Part shown: one piece after another, positions 1 through 7,969 of the stretch
Numbering within the stretch: the stretch's first letter is position 1
Layout: the number at the start of each line of letters is the position of its first letter
DNA from: Desulfobacterales bacterium
GTDB taxonomy: Bacteria > Desulfobacterota > Desulfobacteria > Desulfobacterales > JAUCGF01
Length of the DNA stretch: 17,207 nt
Assembly: GCA_029940345.1 (NCBI GenBank)
Contig: JAOZRC010000032.1
Coordinates: 1 to 17,207, forward strand
Direction of reading: 5' to 3'
Translations under genes and position numbers: made by a program
The notes under the pieces: generated by a model
The model's input: only the letters and a program-made list of their open reading frames with translations
Told to the model about the DNA's origin: nothing
Database searches by the model: none

Positions 1-273
1 TCTCACGCTTTTGCAGCCGATTTAAGACTTTTCAAACAGGCTCTAAGACTGATATGCACCCAAAACTGTTTATAACAAAATTGCCTCTTTCTTTGCGCCG
101 CATGAATACTGATGAATATTTTCGGATACAATCCATTCTTATATATATAAAAGAAATAGGCTTTCCTTTACATATACACAATTCATGTTAGGCCCGCCAT
201 TTTTATATTTCAAATCGTCTATATTACGATTGACGCCAGGCACTGCCGAGTTGTAAGCGAACAGGTTATTAAT
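1..273. other. AT-rich region upstream of glyA, no convincing gene
   Basis: No gene can be supported here. Frame 1 is open from the left edge to a TAA at 73-75 (24 codons), which could be the tail of a truncated upstream gene, but I do not recognise it. An alternating AT tract lies near 139-152. TATATT boxes at 204-209 and 220-225 resemble -10 elements, although neither has a good -35 partner. The glyA promoter is probably in this stretch. Confidence 0.4.
213..231. promoter_or_regulatory. Short dyad upstream of glyA, possible operator
   Basis: AATCGT (213-218) and ACGATT (226-231) are exact reverse complements separated by 7 nt. The dyad encloses a TATATT box (220-225) about 45 bp before the glyA start. 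The position suits a repressor site over a promoter. A 6-bp dyad can arise by chance, so this remains a suggestion. Confidence 0.25.
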
Positions 274-1524
274 TTGATTGCCGAATGTGTTAAAAATACC
301 GACCCTGATATTGCCGCCATACTCGACCAGGAATGGGTCCGACAGGAAAATACCCTTGAACTGATCGCTTCGGAAAATATTGCCAGTCGTGCTGTCATGT
401 CAGTTCAGGGAAGTATACTGACCAATAAATATGCGGAAGGATATCCCGACAACCGTTTTTACGGTGGATGTGAACACGCTGACAAAGCTGAAAAACTGGC
501 TGTCTCCAGGGCCAAACTGATATTTGGCGCGGCCTATGTCAATGTTCAACCGCACTCCGGATCACAAGCGAATATGGCCGCCTATTTTGCGCTGCTGAAT
601 CGGGGTGACACGGTGCTGGGTATGGACCTCTCCCACGGCGGCCACCTGACCCATGGCTCTTCGGTCAGTTTTTCAGGTCTGAAATATCATTTTGTCCATT
701 ATGGTATTCACGCGCAAACCGGAATGATTGATTATGATCAGGTTGCCGATTTAGCCGCCAGGCATCAACCGCGGATGATAGTGGCCGGTGCCAGCGCTTA
801 TCCGCGTATCATTGATTTTGAAGCGTTTGCACGAATTGCCGCGTCTGTAAATGCCTACTTAATGGTAGATATGGCCCATATTGCCGGATTAGTGGCAGCC
901 GGACTTCACCCTTCCCCGATTCCTCATGCCGACGTAGTGACATCCACCACCCATAAAACCCTGCGGGGGCCTCGAGGCGGTTTGATTTTAGCGCGTTCGG
1001 AATTTGGTAAAAAAATAAACAAAGCGGTGTTCCCGGGGATTCAAGGCGGTCCTTTGATGCACGTTGTCGCGGCCAAGGCGTTGGCCTTCAAGGAAGCGAT
1101 GACCGAATCATTTACCGCCTATCAGCAAAATATCGTTGCCAATGCCCAAACCCTATCCGACCATTTAAAACAAAACGGCATCCGCCTGGTGTCCGGCGGA
1201 ACGGATAACCATCTCATGCTCCTGGACTTACGTAATCTTGATATTACCGGCAAAGCGGCTGAGGAAGTGCTTGAATGCGCCGGCATCACCGTGAATAAAA
1301 ATTCGGTCCCCGATGAACCCCTAAGTCCCCTGGTAACGAGCGGTATTCGCATCGGAACCCCTTCGGTGACTACACGAGGGATGCGTGCGCCTGAAATGAT
1401 TCAGATTGCTGAAATGATCGCCGCCATTTTGAAAAATCCGCAAGGCACCGGCTTAATCCGGCGCACGCGCAAGACGGTGGGTGAACTTTGCCAAACTTTT
1501 CCGCTATATGGCGACGTCAGGTAG
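274..1524 (+). CDS. glyA: Serine hydroxymethyltransferase
   Basis: This cytosolic PLP enzyme interconverts serine plus tetrahydrofolate with glycine plus 5,10-methylene-tetrahydrofolate, the main source of one-carbon units. The 416 residues match the usual length. Visible family motifs are ELIASEN (29-35), the NKYAEGYP segment (51-58), HSGSQAN (94-100), the cofactor-binding VDMAHIAGL (198-206) with Asp199 and His202, and [13 protein letters not shown] (224-236), where Lys228 is the expected Schiff-base lysine. The start is taken as TTG at 274 because the frame upstream offers no ATG or GTG near the expected N-terminus; the ribosome-binding site is weak. The next gene begins 29 bp downstream, so this is probably the first gene of the operon. 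Confidence 0.96.
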   Translation: MIAECVKNTDPDIAAILDQEWVRQENTLELIASENIASRAVMSVQGSILTNKYAEGYPDNRFYGGCEHADKAEKLAVSRAKLIFGAAYVNVQPHSGSQANMAAYFALLNRGDTVLGMDLSHGGHLTHGSSVSFSGLKYHFVHYGIHAQTGMIDYDQVADLAARHQPRMIVAGASAYPRIIDFEAFARIAASVNAYLMVDMAHIAGLVAAGLHPSPIPHADVVTSTTHKTLRGPRGGLILARSEFGKKINKAVFPGIQGGPLMHVVAAKALAFKEAMTESFTAYQQNIVANAQTLSDHLKQNGIRLVSGGTDNHLMLLDLRNLDITGKAAEEVLECAGITVNKNSVPDEPLSPLVTSGIRIGTPSVTTRGMRAPEMIQIAEMIAAILKNPQGTGLIRRTRKTVGELCQTFPLYGDVR

Positions 1525-1553
1525 AAAGAGTAGAAAAATCGGGAAGTGCGAAA

Positions 1554-2057
1554 ATGCCAATCATAAATGACCGCCCTTCATGGGAAAATTATTTTATGGA
1601 TATTGCATCCCTTGTGGCCTTGCGTTCCACTTGCCTGAGGCGCCAGGTGGGCGCGGTTGTCGTTAAGAATAAGCGTATTTTATCCACCGGATACAACGGC
1701 GCACCTTCCGGAATCAGGCATTGTGCGCAAACAGGCTGTTTGCGCGAAATTATGAAGGTGCCATCCGGTGAACGGCATGAATTATGCCGTGGCATCCACG
1801 CCGAACAAAATGCGATTATTCAGGCGGCTTTCCACGGCGTATCTATCAATGAAAGCCTGCTTTTTTGTACCAACCACCCATGCTCCATTTGTGCCAAAAT
1901 GCTCATCAATTCCGGGATTAAAATGATTTATCACCAGTTTGGGTATGCTGATGATCTGGCGCGGGAGATGTTTGAGGAAGCCAGGGTGTCAGTGATCTGT
2001 TTAGAAAAGGGAGCGTCAGTATCTGGGGCCGGATCTGAGTCTGGAGAGCCGTTATGA
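1554..2057 (+). CDS. comEB: dCMP deaminase (ComEB-like cytidine deaminase family)
   Basis: A 167-residue zinc-dependent deaminase expected to convert dCMP to dUMP for thymidylate synthesis. The zinc-site motifs are HAEQNAI (82-88; His82 ligand, Glu84 proton shuttle) and PCSICAKML (109-117; Cys110 and Cys113). The N-terminal part has the [18 protein letters not shown] and RRQVGAVVV segments typical of the family. I chose ATG 1554: the frame extends upstream to a TTG at 1488, but that would overlap the end of glyA and add 22 residues the family lacks. Its TGA stop overlaps the ATG of nrdR, suggesting translational coupling. Bacillus ComEB belongs to the same family, so the symbol reflects homology and does not imply a competence role. 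Confidence 0.9.
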   Translation: MPIINDRPSWENYFMDIASLVALRSTCLRRQVGAVVVKNKRILSTGYNGAPSGIRHCAQTGCLREIMKVPSGERHELCRGIHAEQNAIIQAAFHGVSINESLLFCTNHPCSICAKMLINSGIKMIYHQFGYADDLAREMFEEARVSVICLEKGASVSGAGSESGEPL

Positions 2058-2524
2058 AATGTCCGTTTTGCGGCCAGCTTGATGACAAAGTGGTTGATTC
2101 CAGGTTGAACCAGGAAAAAAATGTGGTTCGTCGTCGGCGGGCCTGCACCGCCTGTTCACGACGTTTTACCACGTATGAATGCATTGAAGACATCCCGTTG
2201 ATGATTGTCAAAAAGGATGAACGGCGCGAGCGTTTTTCCCGTGAAAAAGTACGCTCCGGCCTCAGAAAAGCGTGTGAAAAACGCAATGTCAGCATGGATG
2301 TTATCGAAGCCTTTATTGACGATCTGGAACACGACCTCAAGGAAAGAGACGCCAACGAGACCCTTTCTTCCGTTATCGGTGAAAAAATTATGGTCTGGTT
2401 GCATGATTTGGATGATATTGCGTATGTGCGCTTTGCCTCTGTTTACCGTGAATTTAAAGATGTGAACGATTTTTTTGACGAACTGAAACACATTCTTGAT
2501 AAAAAGACCAGTAAAAACAAATGA
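2054..2524 (+). CDS. nrdR: Transcriptional repressor NrdR
   Basis: A 156-residue regulator that represses ribonucleotide reductase genes in response to adenine nucleotides. The N-terminal zinc ribbon is complete: Cys3 and Cys6 (CPFCG), then Cys31 and Cys34 ([12 protein letters not shown]), with a basic RRRR stretch at 26-29. An ATP-cone follows from about residue 48, starting at the [15 protein letters not shown] segment. Length and architecture match the family. The start ATG overlaps the TGA of the dCMP deaminase gene (ATGA). Position next to a dCMP deaminase fits a shared role in deoxynucleotide supply. No nrd gene lies in the window and I found no clear NrdR box. Confidence 0.96.
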   Translation: MKCPFCGQLDDKVVDSRLNQEKNVVRRRRACTACSRRFTTYECIEDIPLMIVKKDERRERFSREKVRSGLRKACEKRNVSMDVIEAFIDDLEHDLKERDANETLSSVIGEKIMVWLHDLDDIAYVRFASVYREFKDVNDFFDELKHILDKKTSKNK

Positions 2525-2566
2525 GATGGGTATCTTATTGGTTTCCACTTACCCGGAGTTTAACGT

Positions 2567-3670
2567 GTGAATGATAACGCTTTTATGAATAGGGCCCTTG
2601 ATCTCGCAGTAAAAGGGCGCGGCCACACATCCCCCAATCCGCTCGTCGGCGCCGTGGTTGTCAATAACGGTGTTTTGGTTGGCCAAGGCTTTCATGAAGC
2701 GGTGGGACAATACCATGCCGAAGTGAATGCGCTTAACGATGCAGGCGACCGGGCCAAAGGTGCGACGCTTTATGTGACGCTTGAACCCTGCAATCATTTC
2801 GGACGCACGCCGCCTTGCACGCAACAGGTCATCAAAGCCGGCATCAGCCGTGTGGTTGTGGCCATGCAAGACCCGAACACGGCAGTTAAAGGAGGCGGCA
2901 ATGACTATTTACAGGCCCATGGAATTGAGGTGACTGTTGGCATCGGTGAAAAACGCGCTCGCCAAATCAATGAAGCATTTATCAAATATACCCAGACGAA
3001 ACGTCCGTTTGTCACTTTGAAATGCGCGGCTACCTTGGATGGCCGTATTGCCACCCGAACCGGGGATGCCAAATGGATTACCGGCGAACGTTCCCGCGAA
3101 TACGTTCATCATCTCAGACATTCTACGGATGCCATTATGGTGGGCATTGGCACGGTCAAAGCGGATGATCCCAGTTTGACGACCCGCTTAAAGGATACCC
3201 GTACGAAAGACCCGCTCAGGATTATCTTAGACACCCAACTCTCAATTGATACTGATGCCAAGGTGCTTCAACTAAAATCGGAAGCATCTGCGATTTTGGT
3301 TACAAGTGATTCGGTTTCCGCTGAAAAAAAGAAACGCATTGAACAAAAAGGCGTTCAGGTTATCTCCGTCACCCTGAAGGATGGGCGGATTGATCTCAAT
3401 GTCCTGATGGATCGTTTGGGCGCTATGGGTGTGACCAGTTTATTGATCGAAGGCGGAAGTCGTGTGATCGCTTCGGCCTTGGCTGCCCAAGTCGTTGATA
3501 AAATTATCTTCTTTTTCGCGCCTAAAATTTTGGGCGGTGATGATGGAATCCCGATTTGCCAAGGCCCTGGGCCGGATCGGATCCGGGATTGTATCCGTGC
3601 AGATGATATCACGACGCGTCAATTCGGAAATGATGTTATGATTGAAGGATATATTAAAAAAGCGATATAA
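2567..3670 (+). CDS. ribD: Bifunctional riboflavin deaminase/reductase RibD
   Basis: The 367-residue protein catalyses the second and third steps of the GTP branch: deamination of the diaminopyrimidinone phosphate, then reduction of its ribosyl side chain. The N-terminal deaminase domain (about 1-145) has TSPNPLVGAVVV (21-32), HAEVNAL with His50 and Glu52, and LEPCNHFGRTPPCT with Cys75 and Cys84. The C-terminal reductase domain (about 150-367) has LKCAATLDGRIATRTGDAKW, VGIGTVKADDPSLT and IEGGSRV. The start is GTG 2567, preceded by GGAG at 2554-2557; an internal ATG at 2585 is an alternative but would trim the conserved N-terminus. The TAA stop shares a base with the ATG of the next gene. Confidence 0.96.
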   Translation: MNDNAFMNRALDLAVKGRGHTSPNPLVGAVVVNNGVLVGQGFHEAVGQYHAEVNALNDAGDRAKGATLYVTLEPCNHFGRTPPCTQQVIKAGISRVVVAMQDPNTAVKGGGNDYLQAHGIEVTVGIGEKRARQINEAFIKYTQTKRPFVTLKCAATLDGRIATRTGDAKWITGERSREYVHHLRHSTDAIMVGIGTVKADDPSLTTRLKDTRTKDPLRIILDTQLSIDTDAKVLQLKSEASAILVTSDSVSAEKKKRIEQKGVQVISVTLKDGRIDLNVLMDRLGAMGVTSLLIEGGSRVIASALAAQVVDKIIFFFAPKILGGDDGIPICQGPGPDRIRDCIRADDITTRQFGNDVMIEGYIKKAI

Positions 3671-4335
3671 TGTTCACCGGAATCATAGAAGGCTTGGGAA
3701 CGGTTACGGCCATGCAGTCATTCGGACAGGGCCGGCGCTTCACGTTTGAAGCCGATTTTATATTAGAACACGTTAAAATTGGCGATAGTATTGCTGTAAA
3801 CGGCGCTTGTCTGACCGCTGTTGCTATTAGCGGCAACTCTTTTAGTGCTGATCTTTCCCCCGAGACCCTGTCCAAATCAACATTTGGCGCATCAAAAGTA
3901 GGAGAACGGGTCAATCTCGAACGCGCCATGCGTTTAGACAGCCGACTTGACGGCCATCTGGTCACCGGTCATATTGACGGCGTCGGCCTAATACGGCAAA
4001 AACAGATCATGAGTAATGCGGTTATTATCAGTATCGACGCACCCCAAGCCATTAGCCACTATATGATCAAGAAAGGCTCCGTTGCTGTGGATGGCGTCAG
4101 CCTGACGATCAATGCATGCCACCGTAATGATTTTAATGTAAGCATCATTCCCCATACGGCCCAAATCACCACGCTTACAGCGAAAAAAAAAGGTGACCGT
4201 GTTAATATAGAAACGGACATGATTGGTAAATATGTAGAGCGTTTTGTCACCCTTCGTGATAATGAAGCGGGTCAGGAGCCAAACACAAAAACAGGGATTG
4301 ATCGTGAATTGCTTGCTAAAGCTGGTTTCCTTTAA
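3670..4335 (+). CDS. ribE: Riboflavin synthase alpha chain
   Basis: A 221-residue enzyme that dismutates two 6,7-dimethyl-8-ribityllumazine molecules to riboflavin and the pyrimidinedione. Two lumazine-binding repeats are visible. The first starts with MFTGIIEGLG and has NGACLTAV (44-51). The second has GHLVTGHIDGVG (95-106) and VDGVSLTIN (140-148). The family end motif NIETDMIGKYVERF lies at 179-192, followed by a roughly 30-residue polar tail. Translation is likely coupled to ribD, because the junction is TAATG. Some nomenclatures call this gene ribC; ribE follows common use outside Bacillus. Confidence 0.96.
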   Translation: MFTGIIEGLGTVTAMQSFGQGRRFTFEADFILEHVKIGDSIAVNGACLTAVAISGNSFSADLSPETLSKSTFGASKVGERVNLERAMRLDSRLDGHLVTGHIDGVGLIRQKQIMSNAVIISIDAPQAISHYMIKKGSVAVDGVSLTINACHRNDFNVSIIPHTAQITTLTAKKKGDRVNIETDMIGKYVERFVTLRDNEAGQEPNTKTGIDRELLAKAGFL

Positions 4336-4389
4336 CCCCTGCGTTTTTTTTAAATATCTGACATAAATCTAAAGTGAGTATAAAATAAA

Positions 4390-5604
4390 ATGGCAATTAT
4401 TTCAATCGAAGAAGCGATTAAAGATATTCGCGAAGGTCGCATGGTTATTTTAGTTGATGATGAAGACCGTGAAAATGAGGGAGATTTGACCATTGCGGCT
4501 GAAAAAGTCACGCCTGAAATTATCAATTTTATGGCCAAATATGGACGCGGTCTGATCTGTCTTCCCATGACGAGCGCCAAAATTGATTCATTGGAGCTTC
4601 CGCTCATGGTTCAAAACAACACCTCCCAGTTTCAAACCGGGTTTACCATTTCCATTGAGGCGCGACGGGGCGTGACCACCGGTATCTCTGCCGCGGATCG
4701 CGCCACAACTATTCTGGCCGCTATCGCCGCTGATGCCAAACCGGATGATCTCGCCAGGCCGGGACATATTTTTCCGCTCAAAGCACGCGATGGCGGTGCC
4801 ATCGTAAGAGCTGGCCAAACCGAAGGCTCGGTTGATCTGGCACGCCTGGCAGGTCTGAATCCAGCCGCCGTTATTTGCGAAATCATGGATGATAACGGCA
4901 CCATGGCGCGTATGCCTTCACTTGAAGAATTCAGTGAAAAACATCAGATCAATATCTGCACCATTGCCGATCTGATAGAATATCGCATGCGCACCGAATC
5001 CTTTGTTTTCCGTGCGGCCGAAACGGTCATACCGACGTTGCGGGGAGGTGAATTCAAAGCCATTGCCTATCAAAATCATGTGGATAATTTACATCATGTG
5101 GCCTTGGTCAAAGGAGAAATCAAACCGGATGAGCCTGTTCTAGTGCGGGTGCATTCCGAATGCCTGACTGGTGACGTATTCGGTTCGCAACGGTGTGATT
5201 GTGGCGATCAGTTACACCAGGCCATGGAGATGATGAATCAGGAAGGCGCCGGCGTATTGCTGTATATGCGGCAGGAGGGGCGTGGAATCGGTTTGGTAAA
5301 CAAATTGAAAGCCTACGCCTTGCAGGATCAAGGCTTTGACACGGTGGAAGCCAATCAGCAGTTGGGCTTCAAACCGGATTTGCGCGATTACGGCATCGGC
5401 GCCCAGATCCTGGTGGACCTCGGCGTGAGAAAAATGCGCCTTATTACCAATAACCCCAAAAAGATGATCGGCTTGCAGGGATATAAACTCAGTGTGGTTG
5501 ACCAGGTTCCCATTGTCGTGGAGCCCAATGAATTTAACAAATGTTACCTGGAATGCAAACAACTCAAAATGGGGCATTTGCTGAATATCAAAGCCGCTCC
5601 ATGA
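4390..5604 (+). CDS. ribBA: RibBA: DHBP synthase fused to GTP cyclohydrolase II
   Basis: A 404-residue fusion supplying both riboflavin precursors. The N-terminal RibB domain (about 1-200) makes 3,4-dihydroxy-2-butanone 4-phosphate from ribulose 5-phosphate and shows [12 protein letters not shown] (22-33), RPGHIFPL (123-130) and [13 protein letters not shown]. The C-terminal RibA domain (about 205-404) opens the GTP ring. It has the zinc-cysteine motif [18 protein letters not shown] with Cys258, Cys269 and Cys271, then [10 protein letters not shown], and later [12 protein letters not shown] with ITNNPKK. Both active sites look intact. It lies 54 bp after riboflavin synthase. No FMN riboswitch is visible upstream. 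Confidence 0.97.
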   Translation: MAIISIEEAIKDIREGRMVILVDDEDRENEGDLTIAAEKVTPEIINFMAKYGRGLICLPMTSAKIDSLELPLMVQNNTSQFQTGFTISIEARRGVTTGISAADRATTILAAIAADAKPDDLARPGHIFPLKARDGGAIVRAGQTEGSVDLARLAGLNPAAVICEIMDDNGTMARMPSLEEFSEKHQINICTIADLIEYRMRTESFVFRAAETVIPTLRGGEFKAIAYQNHVDNLHHVALVKGEIKPDEPVLVRVHSECLTGDVFGSQRCDCGDQLHQAMEMMNQEGAGVLLYMRQEGRGIGLVNKLKAYALQDQGFDTVEANQQLGFKPDLRDYGIGAQILVDLGVRKMRLITNNPKKMIGLQGYKLSVVDQVPIVVEPNEFNKCYLECKQLKMGHLLNIKAAP

Positions 5605-5665
5605 ACCACGAATGGACGCCAATAAATACGAATATGAGAAGGTAATTTATAAAATATGAGTGGTC

Positions 5666-5703
5666 GGAGTCCAAGCTTCAGCTTGCAAGAAGTGCGAAGC
5701 TCC
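5666..5703. repeat. Hairpin repeat, family B copy 1 (degenerate)
   Basis: The left arm GGAGTCCAAGCTTCAGCTTG (5666-5685) matches the left arm of the copy near 10419 at 17 of 20 positions. It contains the small hairpin CAAGC-TTCA-GCTTG. The right arm is decayed to GCGAAGCTCC (5694-5703). It lies between ribBA and ribH. Just upstream, 5604-5637 has a degenerate CACGAAT-type stretch. Confidence 0.6.
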
Positions 5704-5723
5704 TGGCAACATCAGGCATTTCA

Positions 5724-5743
5724 AACTTAAAACCTGAAACTCA
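5724..5743 (+). repeat. Dispersed repeat, family D
   Basis: This site contains ACTTAAAACCTGAAACTCA, which differs from the site at 6349-6367 at two positions. A reverse-strand relative lies at 15066-15088. All lie in gaps between genes. Confidence 0.5.
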
Positions 5744-5769
5744 CACCGTTGAGGTATGGAGAAAAGCAT

Positions 5770-6234
5770 ATGCATAAAACAGTGGAAGGCAACCTTATTG
5801 CCAAAGGCAAAAAATTTGCCCTGGTGGTCTGCCGGTTTAATGATTTTATTACTGACCGTTTGTTAGGCGGTGCCTTGGACGCTTTAGGCCGCACCGGCGC
5901 CAAGGATGAAGATATTGAAATTATTAAAGTCCCGGGCGCTTTCGAAGTGCCGTTGGTTGCCAAAAAAATCGCCATGGCCAAACGATTTGATGCCATCATT
6001 TGTTTAGGTGCCGTCATTCGCGGGGCAACGCCGCATTTCGATTATGTCAGCGCCGAAGTCTCCAAAGGGATCGCATCGGCCAGCATGGAATCCGGTGTCC
6101 CGATTATTTTCGGAATCCTCACAACCGACACCATTGAACAGGCGATTGAACGCGCCGGAACGAAATCCGGCAATAAAGGCTGGAGCGCCGCCATGGCCGC
6201 AATTGAAATGGCTGATTTAATGGCTTTTTTATAA
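5770..6234 (+). CDS. ribH: 6,7-dimethyl-8-ribityllumazine synthase
   Basis: The enzyme condenses 5-amino-6-ribitylaminouracil with 3,4-dihydroxy-2-butanone 4-phosphate and usually assembles into 5-mers or a 60-mer shell. The 154 residues match the usual 150-160. Motifs are CRFNDFIT (21-28), PGAFEVPL (55-62), [14 protein letters not shown] (80-93) with the probable catalytic His89, and the phosphate-binding [20 protein letters not shown] near the C-terminus. I chose ATG 5770 because GGAG at 5758-5761 sits 8 nt before it. An in-frame TTG at 5749 would add seven unlikely residues. The substrates come from RibBA and RibD encoded upstream, and the product feeds the riboflavin synthase. Confidence 0.96.
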   Translation: MHKTVEGNLIAKGKKFALVVCRFNDFITDRLLGGALDALGRTGAKDEDIEIIKVPGAFEVPLVAKKIAMAKRFDAIICLGAVIRGATPHFDYVSAEVSKGIASASMESGVPIIFGILTTDTIEQAIERAGTKSGNKGWSAAMAAIEMADLMAFL

Positions 6235-6236
6235 AT

Positions 6237-6370
6237 TCGTCAGTCATAAGTTCTTGTAAGTTAATGAAATCATTGAAACCGAAAATATGATATTAGATTT
6301 ATCAATTTTAATTAATTCAAGTGGTTACGTGTCAATTTGGAACGTAACACTTAAAACTTGAAACTGACGA
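6237..6370. repeat. Possible MITE-like element with short terminal inverted repeats
   Basis: TCGTCAGT (6237-6244) and ACTGACGA (6363-6370) are exact reverse complements at the two ends of the ribH-nusB gap. Reading both ends inward, similarity extends to an AAGTT at positions 12-16 of each (13 of 16 identical). The interior is AT-rich with no open frame of note. The right end contains the family D sequence. I see no clear target-site duplication. Confidence 0.4.
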
Positions 6371-6385
6371 GTAAATATAATTATT

Positions 6386-7012
6386 ATGGGTTATCGTCGC
6401 AAATCACGTGAACTCGCCATGCAGGCGCTATTTTATATGGATATGGCCAAGAGCTATGCGGATGAAAATCTGCAACTTTTCTGCCGGATTCACCCTGCGC
6501 CGGAAAAGGCGCACTCTTTTTTTATAAAACTGGTGAAAGGGGTGAATCACACACGCGCCTCAATTGATTCGGTTATCGCGAAATATTCGGATAATTGGAA
6601 AATTGATCGTATGTCTAGCGTCGACCGCAATGTGATGCGGATCGCTGTTTTTGAAATGATTTTTTGTCAGGATATCCCCCACAAGGTTTCCATTAATGAA
6701 GCCATTGATATCGGCAAGGATTTCGGTTATGAAGAATCGGGTGCCTTTATCAATGGTATCCTGGATTCAATTCATTTGGCTTTGCAAAATGACGAGATCA
6801 GTATCGAAACTGAAATTCCTGACACCATCTTTAAGGATACGGATTCAAAAACGGCTAAGGCGGCCGAAAAACATCCGGTGCCTGATCCAGGCGCTTTATG
6901 GCCAAAGCCGATAAATGATGAGCGGCCTCAACCGATGCGATCCGCCGATTCGACCATTCAAGTGACTTCGCAAGTGCGTAAAAGAGTCAGGCGGGTGGTT
7001 AAACCGGATTGA
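6386..7012 (+). CDS. nusB: Transcription antitermination factor NusB
   Basis: NusB binds boxA RNA with NusE (S10) and supports antitermination of rRNA transcription. The all-helical core covers about residues 1-136, from the arginine-rich RRKSRELAMQALFYMDM to FINGILDSIHLAL, with the signature SSVDRNVMRIAVFEM (77-91) and VSINEAIDIGKDFG (101-114). NusB is normally about 140-165 residues, but this one has 208. The extra 70 residues form a polar, proline-containing tail ending in the basic RKRVRRVVKPD, probably disordered. ribH followed by nusB is a common bacterial arrangement, although here they are separated by a 151-bp gap with a possible repeat element. Confidence 0.94.
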   Translation: MGYRRKSRELAMQALFYMDMAKSYADENLQLFCRIHPAPEKAHSFFIKLVKGVNHTRASIDSVIAKYSDNWKIDRMSSVDRNVMRIAVFEMIFCQDIPHKVSINEAIDIGKDFGYEESGAFINGILDSIHLALQNDEISIETEIPDTIFKDTDSKTAKAAEKHPVPDPGALWPKPINDERPQPMRSADSTIQVTSQVRKRVRRVVKPD

Positions 7013-7045
7013 TCCGTGTCTATAGTGTCAATCAAGACTGTCAGT

Positions 7046-7084
7046 TCAGGTTTCAATGTTCGGCAGCAACGATCTGAAACCTGA
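7046..7084. repeat. 10-bp inverted repeat downstream of nusB
   Basis: TCAGGTTTCA (7046-7055) pairs exactly with TGAAACCTGA (7075-7084) across a 19-nt loop. A further partial unit, CACCTGAAACC, follows to 7095. The sequence resembles the TGAAAC-rich family D sites. No T-run follows, so a simple intrinsic terminator is not supported. Confidence 0.5.
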
Positions 7085-7127
7085 CACCTGAAACCAAAAC
7101 GGCTACCAACATAGGCCGGAACCCCAA

Positions 7128-7203
7128 TGTAACGTGGAAAGCTGTTCCGCGTCGTTCATAGCCGCATCAAGGTTGGAGAAGCGGAACGGCTTTCCGCTTT
7201 ACT
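7128..7203. repeat. Two REP-like hairpins in inverted orientation (family A)
   Basis: Copy 1 (7128-7153, + sense) has stem ACGTGGAA/TTCCGCGT around loop AGCTG. Copy 2 (7178-7203, - sense) has stem AAGCGGAA/TTCCGCTT around loop AGCCG, read on its own strand. Both begin GTAA, just before the stem. The pair is inverted and separated by 24 nt, an arrangement like bacterial BIMEs. A third copy is at 12561-12586. It lies in the 236-bp gap between nusB and the hydrolase gene, which has no gene. Confidence 0.7.
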
Positions 7204-7237
7204 TTGTCCCGCCTTGTGCTGATAGCCACCAAAACAT

Positions 7238-7242
7238 AGGAG
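7238..7242 (+). promoter_or_regulatory. Ribosome-binding site that fixes a TTG start
   Basis: AGGAG lies 6 nt before TTG 7249. No ATG or GTG is available at this spacing, so it supports TTG as the start of the hydrolase gene. Confidence 0.7.
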
Positions 7243-7248
7243 TATATT

Positions 7249-7872
7249 TTGATTATAGAAAAATTGACTGTTGGCCCAATCCAGGCAAACTGTTTTATCT
7301 TAGGATGTGAAAAAACCAAGGAAGCGGTCGTTATCGATCCGGGCGATGAAGCAGATCGGATTTTACTGACTTTGGCCAAATCTGAATTAAAAGTTAAATA
7401 TATCCTCAATACTCATGGCCATTTTGACCATGTTGGTGCCAACAAGCGTTTAAAGGAAGTCACCGGCGCTGATCTGATGATTCATAAAGAAGACGTTCCC
7501 ATGCTGGAACAACTCACTGCCACGGCAGGATCATTCGGCCTTTCCGCCGAAAATTCGCCTGGTCCTGACAAATTGCTGGAAGAAGGTCAAACTATCACTT
7601 TCGGAGAAATTACGCTGCAAGTGATTCACACGCCGGGCCATTCACTCGGCGGCGTCTCTTTTTATACGGATAGCGCGTTGTTTGTGGGTGACACCCTTTT
7701 TGCGGGATCCATCGGACGCACCGATTTGCCGGGTGGGGATTATGGCGTCCTCATCGCTAGCATCCAAAATAAACTGTTTTCCTTAGGTGATGATGTCACA
7801 GTTTATACCGGGCACGGCCCGGAAACAACCATCGGTGTTGAAAAACGCACCAACCCGTTTGTAAAATTGTAA
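7249..7872 (+). CDS. MBL-fold hydrolase, glyoxalase II-like (YcbL type)
   Basis: A 207-residue cytosolic metallo-beta-lactamase-fold hydrolase. All metal-ligand motifs are present: THGHFDH (55-61: His56, His58, Asp60, His61), TPGHSLGG with His131, VGDTLF with Asp148, and TGHGPETTIG with His189. The compact size and the C-terminal TNPFVKL ending fit the small glyoxalase II-like group rather than full-length glyoxalase II, whose extra glutathione-binding helical domain is absent. The substrate is a thioester or similar hydrolysable compound but cannot be fixed from sequence. The start is TTG 7249, supported by AGGAG. The gene is 58-97 bp upstream of the branching enzyme gene, depending on that start. 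Confidence 0.88.
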   Translation: MIIEKLTVGPIQANCFILGCEKTKEAVVIDPGDEADRILLTLAKSELKVKYILNTHGHFDHVGANKRLKEVTGADLMIHKEDVPMLEQLTATAGSFGLSAENSPGPDKLLEEGQTITFGEITLQVIHTPGHSLGGVSFYTDSALFVGDTLFAGSIGRTDLPGGDYGVLIASIQNKLFSLGDDVTVYTGHGPETTIGVEKRTNPFVKL

Positions 7873-7917
7873 CGGTTGTTACGCACATTGGCGTCCTTCA
7901 TTTTCCGGTTTGCAATC

Positions 7918-7945
7918 GTAGAGACAAGGCATGCCTTGTCTCTAC
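7918..7945. repeat. Perfect 28-bp palindrome (family C)
   Basis: The half-site GTAGAGACAAGGCA (7918-7931) is followed with no gap by its exact reverse complement (7932-7945). GTAGAGAC...GTCTCTAC palindromes are, as I recall, a common dispersed repeat type in cyanobacteria and other bacteria. The central ATG (7931-7933) is in frame with the branching enzyme gene. Confidence 0.8.
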
Positions 7946-7969
7946 AAAACCCTTACCTGCCACTTGCCT

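Noticed and set aside
54..188. Short reading frame upstream of glyA
   Set aside because: No ribosome-binding site, no recognisable sequence and AT-rich composition like a regulatory region.
1488..1553. TTG-initiated N-terminal extension of the dCMP deaminase
   Set aside because: It overlaps glyA, and the added residues do not match the family; ATG 1554 gives the normal N-terminus.
2156..2548. 130-residue reading frame on the - strand
   Set aside because: It is antisense to nrdR, which has full family motifs; this is a frame shadow.
4336..5769. FMN riboswitch upstream of ribBA or ribH
   Set aside because: Neither gap (4336-4389, 5605-5769) shows the conserved RFN core elements, and the first is too short.
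7016..7029. NrdR-box-like palindrome GTGTCTATAGTGTC
   Set aside because: It departs from the AT-rich centre of the NrdR consensus and lies downstream of nusB, not before a reductase gene.
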